A stretch of DNA of 64,000 nt, from positions 1 through 64,000 of the forward strand of contig JAIXUG010000021.1 of the NCBI GenBank assembly GCA_027484105.1. Direction: 5' to 3'. The position numbers and the translations under genes were made by a program. The DNA comes from Comamonadaceae bacterium (GTDB taxonomy: Bacteria; Pseudomonadota; Gammaproteobacteria; Burkholderiales; Burkholderiaceae_C). The notes beneath the pieces were generated by a model. That model did not search any database. It had not been told where the DNA came from and saw only the letters and a program-made list of their open reading frames with translations. This document shows positions 51,345 through 59,590 of the stretch, in pieces (position 1 is the stretch's first letter; every line of letters begins with the position of its first letter).

Positions 51345-52889
51345 TCAGCCCAGCCGCTGCCGCAGTTCGGTTTTGAGCACTTTGCCGTAATTGTTTTTGG
51401 GCAAGCTGGCCACGATTTGGTAGCGTTTGGGCCGTTTGAATCGGGCGATTTCTTGCAGACACAGCGCATCGAGCGCTGCCGTGTCGAGCGTGTGCCCGGC
51501 TTGGGGCACCACAAAGGCCACCACCACTTCGCCCCATTCGGCGTCGGGCGCGCCCACCACGGCCACTTCGGCCACGCCCAGGGCGTGCAGCAACACTTCT
51601 TCAATTTCGCGCGGGTAGATGTTGGAGCCGCCGCTGATGATCAGGTCTTTGCTGCGGTCTTTCAGGGTCAAAAACCCGTCGGCGTCCAGGCAGCCCATGT
51701 CGCCTGTGAACAGCCAGCCGTTCTGGATGGCATGGGCCGTGGCCTCGGGGTTGCGCCAATAGCCCGTCATCACGCTGTCCCCTTGGATCAGCACCTCGCC
51801 CACTTCGCCCAGGGGCAAGTCTTGCCCTTGCGCGTCGGTCACGCGGATGCGCACCGGCGTTTGCGCCACCCCCACCGAGGCCAAGCGTTCTGCGTGGCGA
51901 GGGTGCGCAGTGTCTTGCAGGTGGTGACGCGACAGGGCGGTGCCCACCATGGGGCTTTCGCCCTGGCCATAAATTTGCACAAAGCGCGGCCCCATGACGC
52001 GCAGCGCCCGCTGAATGTCGGCCGCGTACATCGGCGCACCGCCATAGACCACGGTTTTGAACGCTTGGCCGCATGCCTGCGCAGTCAGTCCTGTCGCTTC
52101 AGCATGGTCCACCAGGCGCTTGACGATGGTGGGCGCAGCAAACAAGGACAGCGGCCCAAGCTGCTGGCCCAGCGCAAACAGCTCGGCCGGATCGAACCCA
52201 CCCGAGGGCGGCACCATGTGCCGGGCCCCCGCCATGAGGTGGGGGATGGCGTAAATGCCCGCACCGTGCGACATGGGCGCGGCGTAGGCGATGCAGTCTT
52301 GCGGGCCGATGGCATCCACATCGCTGAAGTACGCCAGCCCCATGGTCATCAGGTTGCGGTGCGTGATCATCACGCCCTTGGGCCTGCCGGTGGTGCCGCT
52401 GGTGTAGAACAGCCAAGCCAGGTCATCGGGCTGGCGCTCAGTGACAGGTGTGTCGAAGGGCGTTTCGTTGGGACCGGGCCCTTGCCACAGTGCATCGGCT
52501 TCGGGGCTGTCTACGTCAACGATGCGTTCGAGCCCTGTGAGGTCTTCTCCGGTGTCGCTGGTGATGTCCGCCGTGACAAAAGCCCAGCGCGCTTGGGCGT
52601 TGTCGATGATCCATTGCGCTTCGCGCACATGCAGTTTGGCGTTGATCGGCAACACCGCCAGCCCGGCCCACCAGGCACCGAACATCACCTCCAGAGTGCG
52701 CACATGGTTGCGCATGAAAAGCGCCAACCGGTCGCCCGGCTGCAAGCCAGCGGCTTGGAATTGTCGGGCCAGCTGCTGGCAGCGTTGGGCCCATTGCCCG
52801 TGGGTGGCCACCACCTGCGTGCCCAGAAAAATGGCGGGGCGCTCGGGAGCCATGCGGGCCTGGCGTTGCAGCAGATGGGCGAGGTTCAA
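51345..52889 (-). CDS. AMP-dependent acyl-CoA synthetase/ligase (TTG start)
   Basis: This 514-aa adenylate-forming enzyme activates a carboxylic acid to its CoA thioester. Motifs are WLFYTSGTTGRPKGVMITHR (phosphate loop), IYGQGESPM, GWLFTGDMGCLDADGFLTLK, DLIISGGSNIYPREIEEVLL and LPKNNYGKVLKTELRQRLG with the catalytic Lys. The start codon is TTG at 52889, supported by GGAG 8 bp upstream; no ATG fits. The size and sequence resemble medium- or long-chain and aryl acid ligases. The substrate is not resolvable, and no neighbouring pathway genes help. Confidence 0.9.
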   Translation of the reverse strand: MNLAHLLQRQARMAPERPAIFLGTQVVATHGQWAQRCQQLARQFQAAGLQPGDRLALFMRNHVRTLEVMFGAWWAGLAVLPINAKLHVREAQWIIDNAQARWAFVTADITSDTGEDLTGLERIVDVDSPEADALWQGPGPNETPFDTPVTERQPDDLAWLFYTSGTTGRPKGVMITHRNLMTMGLAYFSDVDAIGPQDCIAYAAPMSHGAGIYAIPHLMAGARHMVPPSGGFDPAELFALGQQLGPLSLFAAPTIVKRLVDHAEATGLTAQACGQAFKTVVYGGAPMYAADIQRALRVMGPRFVQIYGQGESPMVGTALSRHHLQDTAHPRHAERLASVGVAQTPVRIRVTDAQGQDLPLGEVGEVLIQGDSVMTGYWRNPEATAHAIQNGWLFTGDMGCLDADGFLTLKDRSKDLIISGGSNIYPREIEEVLLHALGVAEVAVVGAPDAEWGEVVVAFVVPQAGHTLDTAALDALCLQEIARFKRPKRYQIVASLPKNNYGKVLKTELRQRLG

Positions 52890-52982
52890 TTCGGAGGCTC
52901 CGTCAAAACGTGGACGTATTGTGGTCTGGGTCTGCCCTGATGGCTTGTCTCACGGACGTCTTTCTGACCCTGGACAGGCGTC

Positions 52983-54116
52983 TTATTGGCGGCGCAACAG
53001 CAAGCGCAAATCCGGCCCGATGCGCTCGACCGCGTGGAAGGCCAGCTGAACGGCTTCACTGAGCTCGTTGAGCGCTGGCAAATGGGCCAGGCCCTGGCCA
53101 GGGCCCAACAGTTGCGGGGCCAGATAGACCAAAAATTCGTCCACCAGCCCCTCCCGGATGAAAGAGCCGTTGAGCTTGTGGCCAGCCTCCACATGCAGTT
53201 CGTTGATCTCTCGCCGTGCGAGATCGCGCAACATGGCTTTCAGATCGACTTTGCCGCCAGGCCCAGGGCAGTCGATCACGGTCACGCCGCTTGCGGACAG
53301 TGCGGCACGTTTGTCCAGCTGGTCGGTCGTGGCGGTGTAGATCCAGATGTGCCGGGCTAGTTCGCCCGTGCCTTGCGTGTCCAGCAGCTTGGCGTTCAGG
53401 GGCATGTCCAGGCGGCTGTCCACCACCACCAGGTGCGGTTGGCGCGGGGTCTCCACCCCGCGCACATTGAGCAGCGGGTCGTCTTCGAGCACGGTGCCGA
53501 TGCCCGTCAGGATGGCGCAGGCCCGGGCCCGCCAGCGGTGGCCGTCGCTGCGCGCAGAGGCGCTGGTGATCCACTGGCTTTGGCCGTTGAGCAGTGCGGT
53601 TTGCCCGTCGAGCGAGCTGGCCATCTTCATGCGGACCCAGGGCAACCCGCGCTCCATGCGGCTGAAAAAGCCGATGTTGAGTTCATGCGCCTGCATGGCG
53701 ATGTCGCTTTGGGGGGGCAGGGTGTGGGTCTGCACACCTGCTGCCGACAAGCGGGCCATGCCTTGGCCTGAGACTTTGGGGTTGGGATCGGTCATGGCCG
53801 CCACCACGCGGCCAATGCCCGCAGTGGCCAGTGCGTCGCAGCATGGCCCGGTGCGGCCCTGATGGGCACAAGGCTCCAGCGTGACCCAAGCCGTGGCCCC
53901 TTGAAGGCTGTGTCCGCGTGTGGCGGCATCGCGCAGCGCCATGATTTCGGCATGCGGCCCGCCTGCGCGTTGGGTGTGGCCTTCGCCCAGCACCGTGCCA
54001 TCGGCGGCGGTGATCACGCAACCGACCCGGGGGTTGGGTGAGGTCAGCCACAAGCCCTGCTGGGCCAATTGCAGCGCACGGTGCATGGGGGTGTGTGGGT
54101 CGGGCAAAGAAGGCAC
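52983..54116 (-). CDS. ribD: Bifunctional riboflavin biosynthesis deaminase/reductase RibD
   Basis: This 377-aa enzyme performs the second and third steps of riboflavin synthesis. The N-terminal deaminase has zinc ligands H55 and E57 (GPHAEIMAL), C83 (LEPCAHQGRTGP) and C92. The C-terminal reductase has WVRMKMASSLDGQTALLNGQ, WRARACAILTGIGTVLEDDP and LHVEAGHKLNGSFIREGLVD. It starts with GTG at 54116; an ATG at 54086 is a shorter option. No good ribosome site is seen for either. It follows pilV by 51 bp, with a GGAGCG-ATTCAG-CGCTCC hairpin in the gap (54144-54161). Confidence 0.95.
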   Translation of the reverse strand: MPSLPDPHTPMHRALQLAQQGLWLTSPNPRVGCVITAADGTVLGEGHTQRAGGPHAEIMALRDAATRGHSLQGATAWVTLEPCAHQGRTGPCCDALATAGIGRVVAAMTDPNPKVSGQGMARLSAAGVQTHTLPPQSDIAMQAHELNIGFFSRMERGLPWVRMKMASSLDGQTALLNGQSQWITSASARSDGHRWRARACAILTGIGTVLEDDPLLNVRGVETPRQPHLVVVDSRLDMPLNAKLLDTQGTGELARHIWIYTATTDQLDKRAALSASGVTVIDCPGPGGKVDLKAMLRDLARREINELHVEAGHKLNGSFIREGLVDEFLVYLAPQLLGPGQGLAHLPALNELSEAVQLAFHAVERIGPDLRLLLRRQ

Positions 54117-54167
54117 GGTGATTGGTATCCAGGATGGTCGTGAGGAGCGATTCAGCGCTCCAATGAA

Positions 54168-54629
54168 CTATGGCAAGGATACGCCAACCCAGGCGGGCAG
54201 GGCAGAGACGCTGGAGCGCCACTCGATCTGGTTTTCTCCAGAAGCTTGAGACCCCCAATCCTGGCCAGGCGTGGTGGAAGCGCTGGTGCGGTGCCTGGTT
54301 CGAGGCCAAGTCACGCGCACGGTGAGGTTGATGGTGGGCCCAGCTGAGGCGCTGCTGCTGAAAATCTGACGCGTATAGGGCACGCCTTGAACCACCCGGG
54401 TTTGCGGTGATGGGCAGGCGGTGCTGTGGGTCAGCGGCTGAGCCTGCACGCAATCCATCGCCTCTTGCGCCCAGTGCTGAGCCACAGTGATTTGACGATT
54501 TTCACGGGCTTTTTGAAGGCTCTGGAGTATCAGCTGCGTGGCCCCCACCAAGCCAATTCCCAGCACCGCCGAGGCCATGAGCGCTTCGATCAAGGCCAAG
54601 CCCGCTTGCTGGGAGGTTGGGTGCCTCAT
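54168..54629 (-). CDS. pilV: PilV-like minor type IV pilin
   Basis: This 153-aa prepilin has leader MRHPTSQQAG, which prepilin peptidase would cut before LALIEALMASAVLGIGLVGA. Glu at mature position +5 is present. The helix then reads QLILQSLQKARENRQITVAQ, similar to PilV, which has this region rich in Gln/Arg. PilV proteins belong to the priming complex at the pilus tip. The ATG at 54629 overlaps the pilX-like stop by 4 bp; the ORF-track version is longer in a non-pilin extension. ribD is downstream. Confidence 0.88.
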   Translation of the reverse strand: MRHPTSQQAGLALIEALMASAVLGIGLVGATQLILQSLQKARENRQITVAQHWAQEAMDCVQAQPLTHSTACPSPQTRVVQGVPYTRQIFSSSASAGPTINLTVRVTWPRTRHRTSASTTPGQDWGSQASGENQIEWRSSVSALPAWVGVSLP

Positions 54630-55849
54630 GGCGAACCTTCGCTCCAACTGCCGTTGACGCGCTGCACGCGGGATGCATCCATGCCGTCTGGCCAGTTCAA
54701 GATGTAGGCATCGCGGCCTTGTGGGGTGGCCAACACCGTGCCTGAGCGCCATTCGGGGATACCAGACTCCACCACCAGTTGGCCCTCGATGCGGCCGCCC
54801 TCCCAGCCGCGCATTTTTTCGTCGTTGCAGCCCGAGTCGATCCAGACGCTGCCGATGATCCGCACACCGGCAGCGATGCGGGGGCAGCGTTGGGCGCAAG
54901 CTTTGGCCGAAAAAGCCAGCAAGACGGGAACCTCGGCGGTGCCCACGCTGAGATGCCAATCGTCGGCGCTGTCGATCCAATAGACCGAGCGCGGCGGCTG
55001 GGTGAGGGCGCTCAAACCGTTGCGCTCTTGCGCGCTGGACCAGTCCTGGAGTTGGGTGTCTTCAATTTGACCGAGCACGCTGAATCTGGCACTGCGCTGG
55101 CAGGGGCTGCGGCTGACGTTTGCAGTCGGCCCCACTCGGGTCCCTCCGCCAGGCATGCTGAGCGAACTCAGGGCCATGCAGGACAGCCTTTCGGCGCTGG
55201 AGATGACCCCATTGCGGTTGGTGTCCACCGCAAAAAGGGTGTGAACAACCGGCGCTTTGGCCGGGCCAGTGCAAGACTCGCCCCTGCTGACCAAGGGGCA
55301 GACCCGCAAAGAGGCGCCAGCGGCCTCGCTGATGCACCCATTCACCACCACTGCCGCTGGCGTTGCCAAGCCTGGTGCGGGTGACAAGACGGGAACGAAC
55401 ACGCTTTCGCGCACATGGGCTTGGCTGGCTTGGGTCGTGTGGCTGGCCTTGGCGTGCAAAGTGACCACATGCGGGGACATCAAGAGATCACGCACGGCAA
55501 TGGCCGACAGTTGCCAATCTTGCGCATCGGCAGGCGGGGTCAGGTTCATGGCGCTGCATGCCCATTGCGGGCCTGCCACGCCCGCAGGGCAGGCCGTGCG
55601 GACGGAAAACAGCTGGTTGACAGGGGTGGTGGCCAGCGTGGACTGCGCATGGGCCAATGCCGCCGCCGCTGCCAGCCGAGCTTGGTTGGCGCGCCCGTGG
55701 TTGTGGCTGGCCAATTGGTCAAAATGCACGCTTCGGGCACTGTAAAGACCGGTCAGGCTGGCCAGAATCACCAGACTCACGGCCACCATCAAAGTGACAG
55801 CGCCTTGTTGCTCCGCAATGCCCGTGTGCGGCTGCATGGCTGAATTCAT
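54626..55849 (-). CDS. pilX: PilX-like minor pilin, enlarged, with an EF-hand-like loop
   Basis: The N-terminus MNSAMQPHTGIAEQQG followed by AVTLMVAVSLVILASLTGLY matches the PilX/GspK type, with no Glu at +5. At 407 aa it is about twice the usual PilX length. The extra C-terminal region contains DTNRNGVISSAE (residues 209-220), a canonical 12-residue EF-hand calcium loop, and about ten cysteines that could pair as disulfides. It starts inside the pilW stop (4-bp overlap) and ends inside the pilV start. The ORF track adds 92 false N-terminal residues. PilX-like proteins help start pilus assembly. Confidence 0.85.
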   Translation of the reverse strand: MNSAMQPHTGIAEQQGAVTLMVAVSLVILASLTGLYSARSVHFDQLASHNHGRANQARLAAAAALAHAQSTLATTPVNQLFSVRTACPAGVAGPQWACSAMNLTPPADAQDWQLSAIAVRDLLMSPHVVTLHAKASHTTQASQAHVRESVFVPVLSPAPGLATPAAVVVNGCISEAAGASLRVCPLVSRGESCTGPAKAPVVHTLFAVDTNRNGVISSAERLSCMALSSLSMPGGGTRVGPTANVSRSPCQRSARFSVLGQIEDTQLQDWSSAQERNGLSALTQPPRSVYWIDSADDWHLSVGTAEVPVLLAFSAKACAQRCPRIAAGVRIIGSVWIDSGCNDEKMRGWEGGRIEGQLVVESGIPEWRSGTVLATPQGRDAYILNWPDGMDASRVQRVNGSWSEGSP

Positions 55850-56469
55850 GGGCAAAACAGCGCTTGCTGGCTGCCGGGCAGATCGTTGCGCAAGTGCACG
55901 GTGTTGGACAGGCTGATCTGGCGCGATGCATCTCCAGGCCATTGGGCCTTCAAGCTCATCAAAACGCTTCGACGCAGCCAGTTTTCGTGAAGTTCGCAGC
56001 GCAGTTGCCAACGCAGTTCGGTGATCTGCAAATGTTGGCTGTCGGTGATCGACAGCCAGTCTCCACTGGGGTTGCACGACCGTTTGGCTTGCAATGCGGT
56101 GCCTGACAACCTGAACCCCATGCACTCATCCTGGTCTTGCTGGCCGTTGTGGTTGCGGTCGTGACTGAAGTCGATCCAGTCATCCTCGATGCTGAAGTCC
56201 TCCAGGCCATCACAAAAAGTGTCGTCGCAGGCTGTGGGTGAGCGTGTCTCCCAGGCCTGGGCCGAATACTGGGCTTTTCTCAGTTCGCGGGCCATCCAGT
56301 CCACTGCTTGGCGAAGCTCATGGTGCAGATGGCTGTCCAGCAAGGCCGTGCGATGCCCCCGCAACTGGTTGGCCAGCATGGCGGTGCCGGCTGCCAGCAC
56401 CATCAAGCCAACCGACAAGCCCACCATGAGGCCCATCATGGTTTCCCCCCGCTCGTTCGGCGTGGTCAT
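55846..56469 (-). CDS. pilW: PilW-like minor pilin lacking Glu5, with a DxNxNG loop
   Basis: The 207-aa prepilin has leader MTTPNERG, then ETMMGLMVGLSVGLMVLAAG. Aligned to the usual RG-FTLIELMVAL form, the conserved Glu at mature +5 is replaced by Gly, while Glu sits at +1. The helix continues HHELRQAVDWMARELRKAQY, a PilW/GspJ hallmark. A calcium-loop-like DRNHNGQQDQDE lies at residues 104-115. The ATG at 56469 gives a proper short leader. The gene overlaps pilX by 4 bp and follows the pilE-like gene by 5 bp. Confidence 0.87.
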   Translation of the reverse strand: MTTPNERGETMMGLMVGLSVGLMVLAAGTAMLANQLRGHRTALLDSHLHHELRQAVDWMARELRKAQYSAQAWETRSPTACDDTFCDGLEDFSIEDDWIDFSHDRNHNGQQDQDECMGFRLSGTALQAKRSCNPSGDWLSITDSQHLQITELRWQLRCELHENWLRRSVLMSLKAQWPGDASRQISLSNTVHLRNDLPGSQQALFCP

Positions 56470-56474
56470 GGGTC

Positions 56475-56900
56475 TTACTTCCGCCAGCACCGGGCCGGAT
56501 CGCTGTCGGGCGATGGACCCGAGCCCAGCCACACCTGGGCACCGCCCAGTGAGCGCAAGAACAGGGACGAGCATTCGCGGTCAGTCGCTTGGGCACCCAG
56601 GGCCATGGCCTGTGCGGTGTAGCCTTGAGGTGAGGCCTCCAGCAATTGGATGCGGTAATGGCCTGCAGGCGAAAGGTCGCTGCGCCAGCCCAAGGTGCCG
56701 AGACTGTCTGCGTGGCTGTCGTTGGTGCTGCGCCAGCGTTCCTGGTCGGTTTGCAGTTGCAGCAAGGCGGCTTGGCCGTCGTGGCGACGGGCCTGCAGTT
56801 GTTGTTTTTGGTAAGCGGGCAGGGCCAGAGCGCTCAGCACCCCCAAGAGCGCCAAACAGACCAACATCTCCGTCAAGGTCCAACCCTGGTGCTGACCCAT
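56475..56900 (-). CDS. pilE: PilE-like type IV pilin
   Basis: The 141-aa prepilin has a six-residue leader, MGQHQG, followed by WTLTEMLVCLALLGVLSALA with Glu at +5, then LPAYQKQQLQARRHDGQAAL. The C-terminal part has two cysteines (DRECSSLF and ARCWRK) that would close the pilin D-loop. This is the arrangement of PilE/ComP-type minor pilins in betaproteobacteria. The ATG at 56900 is chosen for the short leader over the ORF-track start 21 codons upstream. It is first in the minus-strand cluster pilE-pilW-pilX-pilV. Confidence 0.87.
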   Translation of the reverse strand: MGQHQGWTLTEMLVCLALLGVLSALALPAYQKQQLQARRHDGQAALLQLQTDQERWRSTNDSHADSLGTLGWRSDLSPAGHYRIQLLEASPQGYTAQAMALGAQATDRECSSLFLRSLGGAQVWLGSGPSPDSDPARCWRK

Positions 56901-57039
56901 GCCATTTTTCTGGACAAGGATGCGAGGGCTGGGGGGATCGGGCTGGATGGATGGCTCTGGCATCAGCGGTCTCCGGTTGCTTGTTTGGATTGTGTTCTTT
57001 TGTATTCATCTTGTACAGTCCATCGTGGGCCACTCTCTC

Positions 57040-57615
57040 ATGAACCGTCCTTGCAAACCCTCCACCCAGCGCCGTGACAAGTGCAAGCTTCAGGGCTTGA
57101 CCTTGTTGGAAGCCTTGGTGGTCATGGCTGTGCTGGCTGTGTTGCTGAGCCTGGCTGCACCCGCCATGACGGGCATGCGGGCGCGGCATCAGTTGCAAAG
57201 CCAAGCCGAGGCTTTTTTGGACAGCATGGTGGTGGCCCGTTCCGAAGCCTTGCGGCGTCAGCAGCGGGTGGGTGTGTGCGCTCGGGGCGAATCAGACAGC
57301 TGCGATGCCAGCGCTCGGTGGCATCAAGGTTGGTTGGTGTTTGTAGACAGCAACAACAGTGGTTGGCGTGAGGCCGGGGAAGTCTTGATCGAGGCGCGCG
57401 AAGCGGTGCCAAAGGGGGTGACGGTGAGTGTCACCAACACGGTCAAAACCTATTACGCTTACAACAGTGAAGGCCGCAGTGCCAGTGTCAGCGGTGCTTT
57501 CATGGCCGGAACTTGGCGATTTTGCAGCACCACATCACCGCAAGGCTGGCAAGTGGTGGCCAATGCCTTGGGCAAGCCCCGAATTGAGGCGTATCCGGTG
57601 GCGCAGTGCCCCTGA
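57040..57615 (+). CDS. fimT: FimT/FimU-like minor pilin with GspH domain
   Basis: This 191-aa prepilin has leader ending KCKLQG and mature start LTLLEALVVMAVLAVLLSLA (Glu at +5). The GspH/FimT domain follows, with SQAEAFLDSMVVARSEALRR, WLVFVDSNNSGWREAGEVL and NALGKPRIEAYP. The loop DSNNSGWREAGE (103-114) is a DxNxSG calcium-loop-like element that is common in this domain. It is transcribed away from the pilE-like gene across a 139-bp AT-richer gap and converges with nrdR. It is expected in the pilus-tip priming complex. Confidence 0.88.
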   Translation: MNRPCKPSTQRRDKCKLQGLTLLEALVVMAVLAVLLSLAAPAMTGMRARHQLQSQAEAFLDSMVVARSEALRRQQRVGVCARGESDSCDASARWHQGWLVFVDSNNSGWREAGEVLIEAREAVPKGVTVSVTNTVKTYYAYNSEGRSASVSGAFMAGTWRFCSTTSPQGWQVVANALGKPRIEAYPVAQCP

Positions 57616-57639
57616 GGCCTCAGTGCCGTCGGGCGCAGT

Positions 57640-58089
57640 TCAACTTTGCACCTCGTCCACCAGGGTTTTGAATGCATCGATGTCTTCAAAATTCCGGTAG
57701 ACGCTGGCAAAACGCACATAAGCCACTTTGTCGAGTTTTTTCAACTCGCGCATGACGAGTTCACCCAAGCGGTGAGAGGCCACTTCTCGGTCACCCAAGT
57801 TGAGGAGTTTTTCTTCGATCCGCTCGATCGCGCTGTCCACCTGCTCGGTGCTGACTGGCCGTTTGCGCAGGGCCAGGTTCAGGCTGGCGCGGAGTTTGTC
57901 TCGCTGGTAGTCGATGCGCCGACCATCTTTTTTGACGATGGCCGGGAAGTTGACCTCTGGTTTTTCATAGGTGGTGAAGCGCTTTTCACACGCCCCACAT
58001 TGGCGTCGGCGTCGGATGAAATCCCCGTCCTCGGCCAGCCGCGTCTCCACCACTTGGGTTTCGAGGTGGCCGCAGAAGGGGCATTTCAT
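57640..58089 (-). CDS. nrdR: Transcriptional regulator NrdR
   Basis: This 149-aa repressor of ribonucleotide reductase genes has the zinc ribbon formed by C3, C6, C31 and C34 (MKCPFCG and [14 protein letters not shown]). The ATP-cone begins near residue 50 ([20 protein letters not shown]). It senses ATP/dATP and binds NrdR boxes upstream of nrd genes, none of which is in the window. It lies 12 bp after glyA on the same strand, the usual glyA-nrdR order in betaproteobacteria. Confidence 0.97.
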   Translation of the reverse strand: MKCPFCGHLETQVVETRLAEDGDFIRRRRQCGACEKRFTTYEKPEVNFPAIVKKDGRRIDYQRDKLRASLNLALRKRPVSTEQVDSAIERIEEKLLNLGDREVASHRLGELVMRELKKLDKVAYVRFASVYRNFEDIDAFKTLVDEVQS

Positions 58090-58101
58090 GTCAGTGTCCG
58101 A

Positions 58102-59346
58102 TCAGCCGTAGACGGGGAAGCGGCTGGTGAGCGCGTGCACCTTGGCGCGCACGGCTGCGATGTTGGCTTCGTCGAGTGGGTTGTCGAGCACGTCGGCGAT
58201 CAGGTGGGCGGTGGCGCGGGCCTCTTCGTCTTTGAAGCCACGGGTGGTCATGGCGGGGGTGCCGATGCGCACGCCACTGGTCACAAACGGCTTTTCGGGG
58301 TCGTTCGGGATGGCGTTCTTGTTGATCGTCATGTGGGCGTTGCCCAAAGCGGCTTCGGCCACCTTGCCGGTGATGCCCTTGGAGCGAAGGTCGACCAGCA
58401 TAACGTGGCTTTGGGTGCCGCCGCTGACGATGCGCAGGCCGCGAGCGGTCAAGGTCTCGGCAATGATTTGGGCGTTCTTGATCACTTGGGCTTGGTAGGC
58501 CTTGAACTCAGGTGCCAGCGCCTCTTTGAAAGCCACGGCCTTGGCCGCGATCACGTGCATCAGCGGGCCGCCTTGCAGGCCTGGGAAGATGGCGCTGTTG
58601 ATGGCTTTTTCGTGCTCGGCCTTCATCAAGATGATGCCGCCGCGTGGGCCGCGCAAACTCTTGTGCGTGGTCGAAGTCACCACATCGGCGTGCGGCACCG
58701 GGTTGGGGTACACCCCTGCGGCAATCAAGCCAGCGTAATGGGCCATGTCGACCAAGAAGATCGCGCCTACTTCTTTGGCTACTTTGGCAAAGCGGGCCCA
58801 GTCGATGTGCAGCGAGTAGGCCGAAGCGCCCGCGATGATGAGTTTCGGCTTGGTCTCACGCGCCTTGGCTTCCATGGCCTCATAGTCGATGGCCTCGTTC
58901 TTGTCCAAGCCGTAGGAGACCACGTTGAACCACTTGCCCGACATGTTCAGCGGCATGCCGTGGGTGAGGTGGCCGCCTTCGGCCAGGCTCATGCCCATGA
59001 TGGTGTCGCCGGGCTTTAAGAAAGCCAAAAACACGGCTTCGTTGGCCGAGGCGCCGCAGTGCGGCTGCACGTTGGCGGCTTCGGCGCCAAAAATTTGTTT
59101 GATGCGGTCGATGGCCAACTGCTCGGCCACGTCGACGAATTCGCAGCCACCGTAGTAGCGCTTGCCGGGGTAGCCTTCGGCGTATTTGTTGGTGAGCTGG
59201 CTGCCTTGGGCGGCCATGACGGCGGGCGAGGCGTAGTTCTCGCTGGCGATCAGCTCGATGTGGTGTTCTTGGCGAGCGTTCTCGGCCTGGATGGCGGCGA
59301 ACAGCTCGGGATCGGTTTGTTCAATCAGGTGGTTGCGGTGGTACAT
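58102..59346 (-). CDS. glyA: Serine hydroxymethyltransferase
   Basis: This PLP enzyme converts serine and tetrahydrofolate into glycine and methylene-tetrahydrofolate. It is 414 aa from the ATG at 59346 ([20 protein letters not shown]). Landmarks are [40 protein letters not shown], and the PLP-binding Lys in [16 protein letters not shown]. The ORF track adds 43 upstream codons from the leader. The 244-bp upstream gap contains a perfect hairpin (59501-59520) but no recognisable glycine or folate riboswitch. Confidence 0.97.
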   Translation of the reverse strand: MYHRNHLIEQTDPELFAAIQAENARQEHHIELIASENYASPAVMAAQGSQLTNKYAEGYPGKRYYGGCEFVDVAEQLAIDRIKQIFGAEAANVQPHCGASANEAVFLAFLKPGDTIMGMSLAEGGHLTHGMPLNMSGKWFNVVSYGLDKNEAIDYEAMEAKARETKPKLIIAGASAYSLHIDWARFAKVAKEVGAIFLVDMAHYAGLIAAGVYPNPVPHADVVTSTTHKSLRGPRGGIILMKAEHEKAINSAIFPGLQGGPLMHVIAAKAVAFKEALAPEFKAYQAQVIKNAQIIAETLTARGLRIVSGGTQSHVMLVDLRSKGITGKVAEAALGNAHMTINKNAIPNDPEKPFVTSGVRIGTPAMTTRGFKDEEARATAHLIADVLDNPLDEANIAAVRAKVHALTSRFPVYG

Positions 59347-59500
59347 GGCAGTCCTTCGGATGATGGAACCTTGGCATGAAAGACAAGGGCTGCCCAGGCG
59401 AACGGCTTCAAGCTTGCCTGACAACAGTCTCAGACCCGCTGTGCGCTTCCCAGTGGTTCTGGGGCGACTTTGCAATCGCCACGCTCCACGTCAGAGTGGT

Positions 59501-59520
59501 CTGTTTTGACTACAAAACAG
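59501..59520. other. Perfect hairpin in the glyA upstream region
   Basis: CTGTTTTG-ACTA-CAAAACAG is a perfect 8-bp stem with a 4-nt loop, about 155 bp upstream of glyA and about 70 bp downstream of the transglycosylase stop. Next to it, GGCGATAGGAGC on the minus strand recalls part of the REP-like repeats. On the minus strand no T-run follows the stem, so termination of the upstream transglycosylase transcript is uncertain. Confidence 0.5.
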
Positions 59521-59590
59521 GCTCCTATCGCCAGTCGCGCACCCCGAGAGTGTAGCCCAGACGAAGTCCGGATTGACCGGCTCAAGGCGG

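Noticed and set aside
51417-52940. 507-aa plus-strand ORF over the acyl-CoA synthetase
   Set aside because: Shadow of a gene with all adenylation motifs on the minus strand.
57612-57623. CTGAGGCCTCAG palindrome at the fimT stop
   Set aside because: Perfect 12-bp palindrome but no loop and no T-run; it overlaps the stop codon and cannot be called a terminator or operator with any confidence.
59347-59590. Glycine or tetrahydrofolate riboswitch before glyA
   Set aside because: I looked for the conserved cores and found none; only a simple hairpin is visible.
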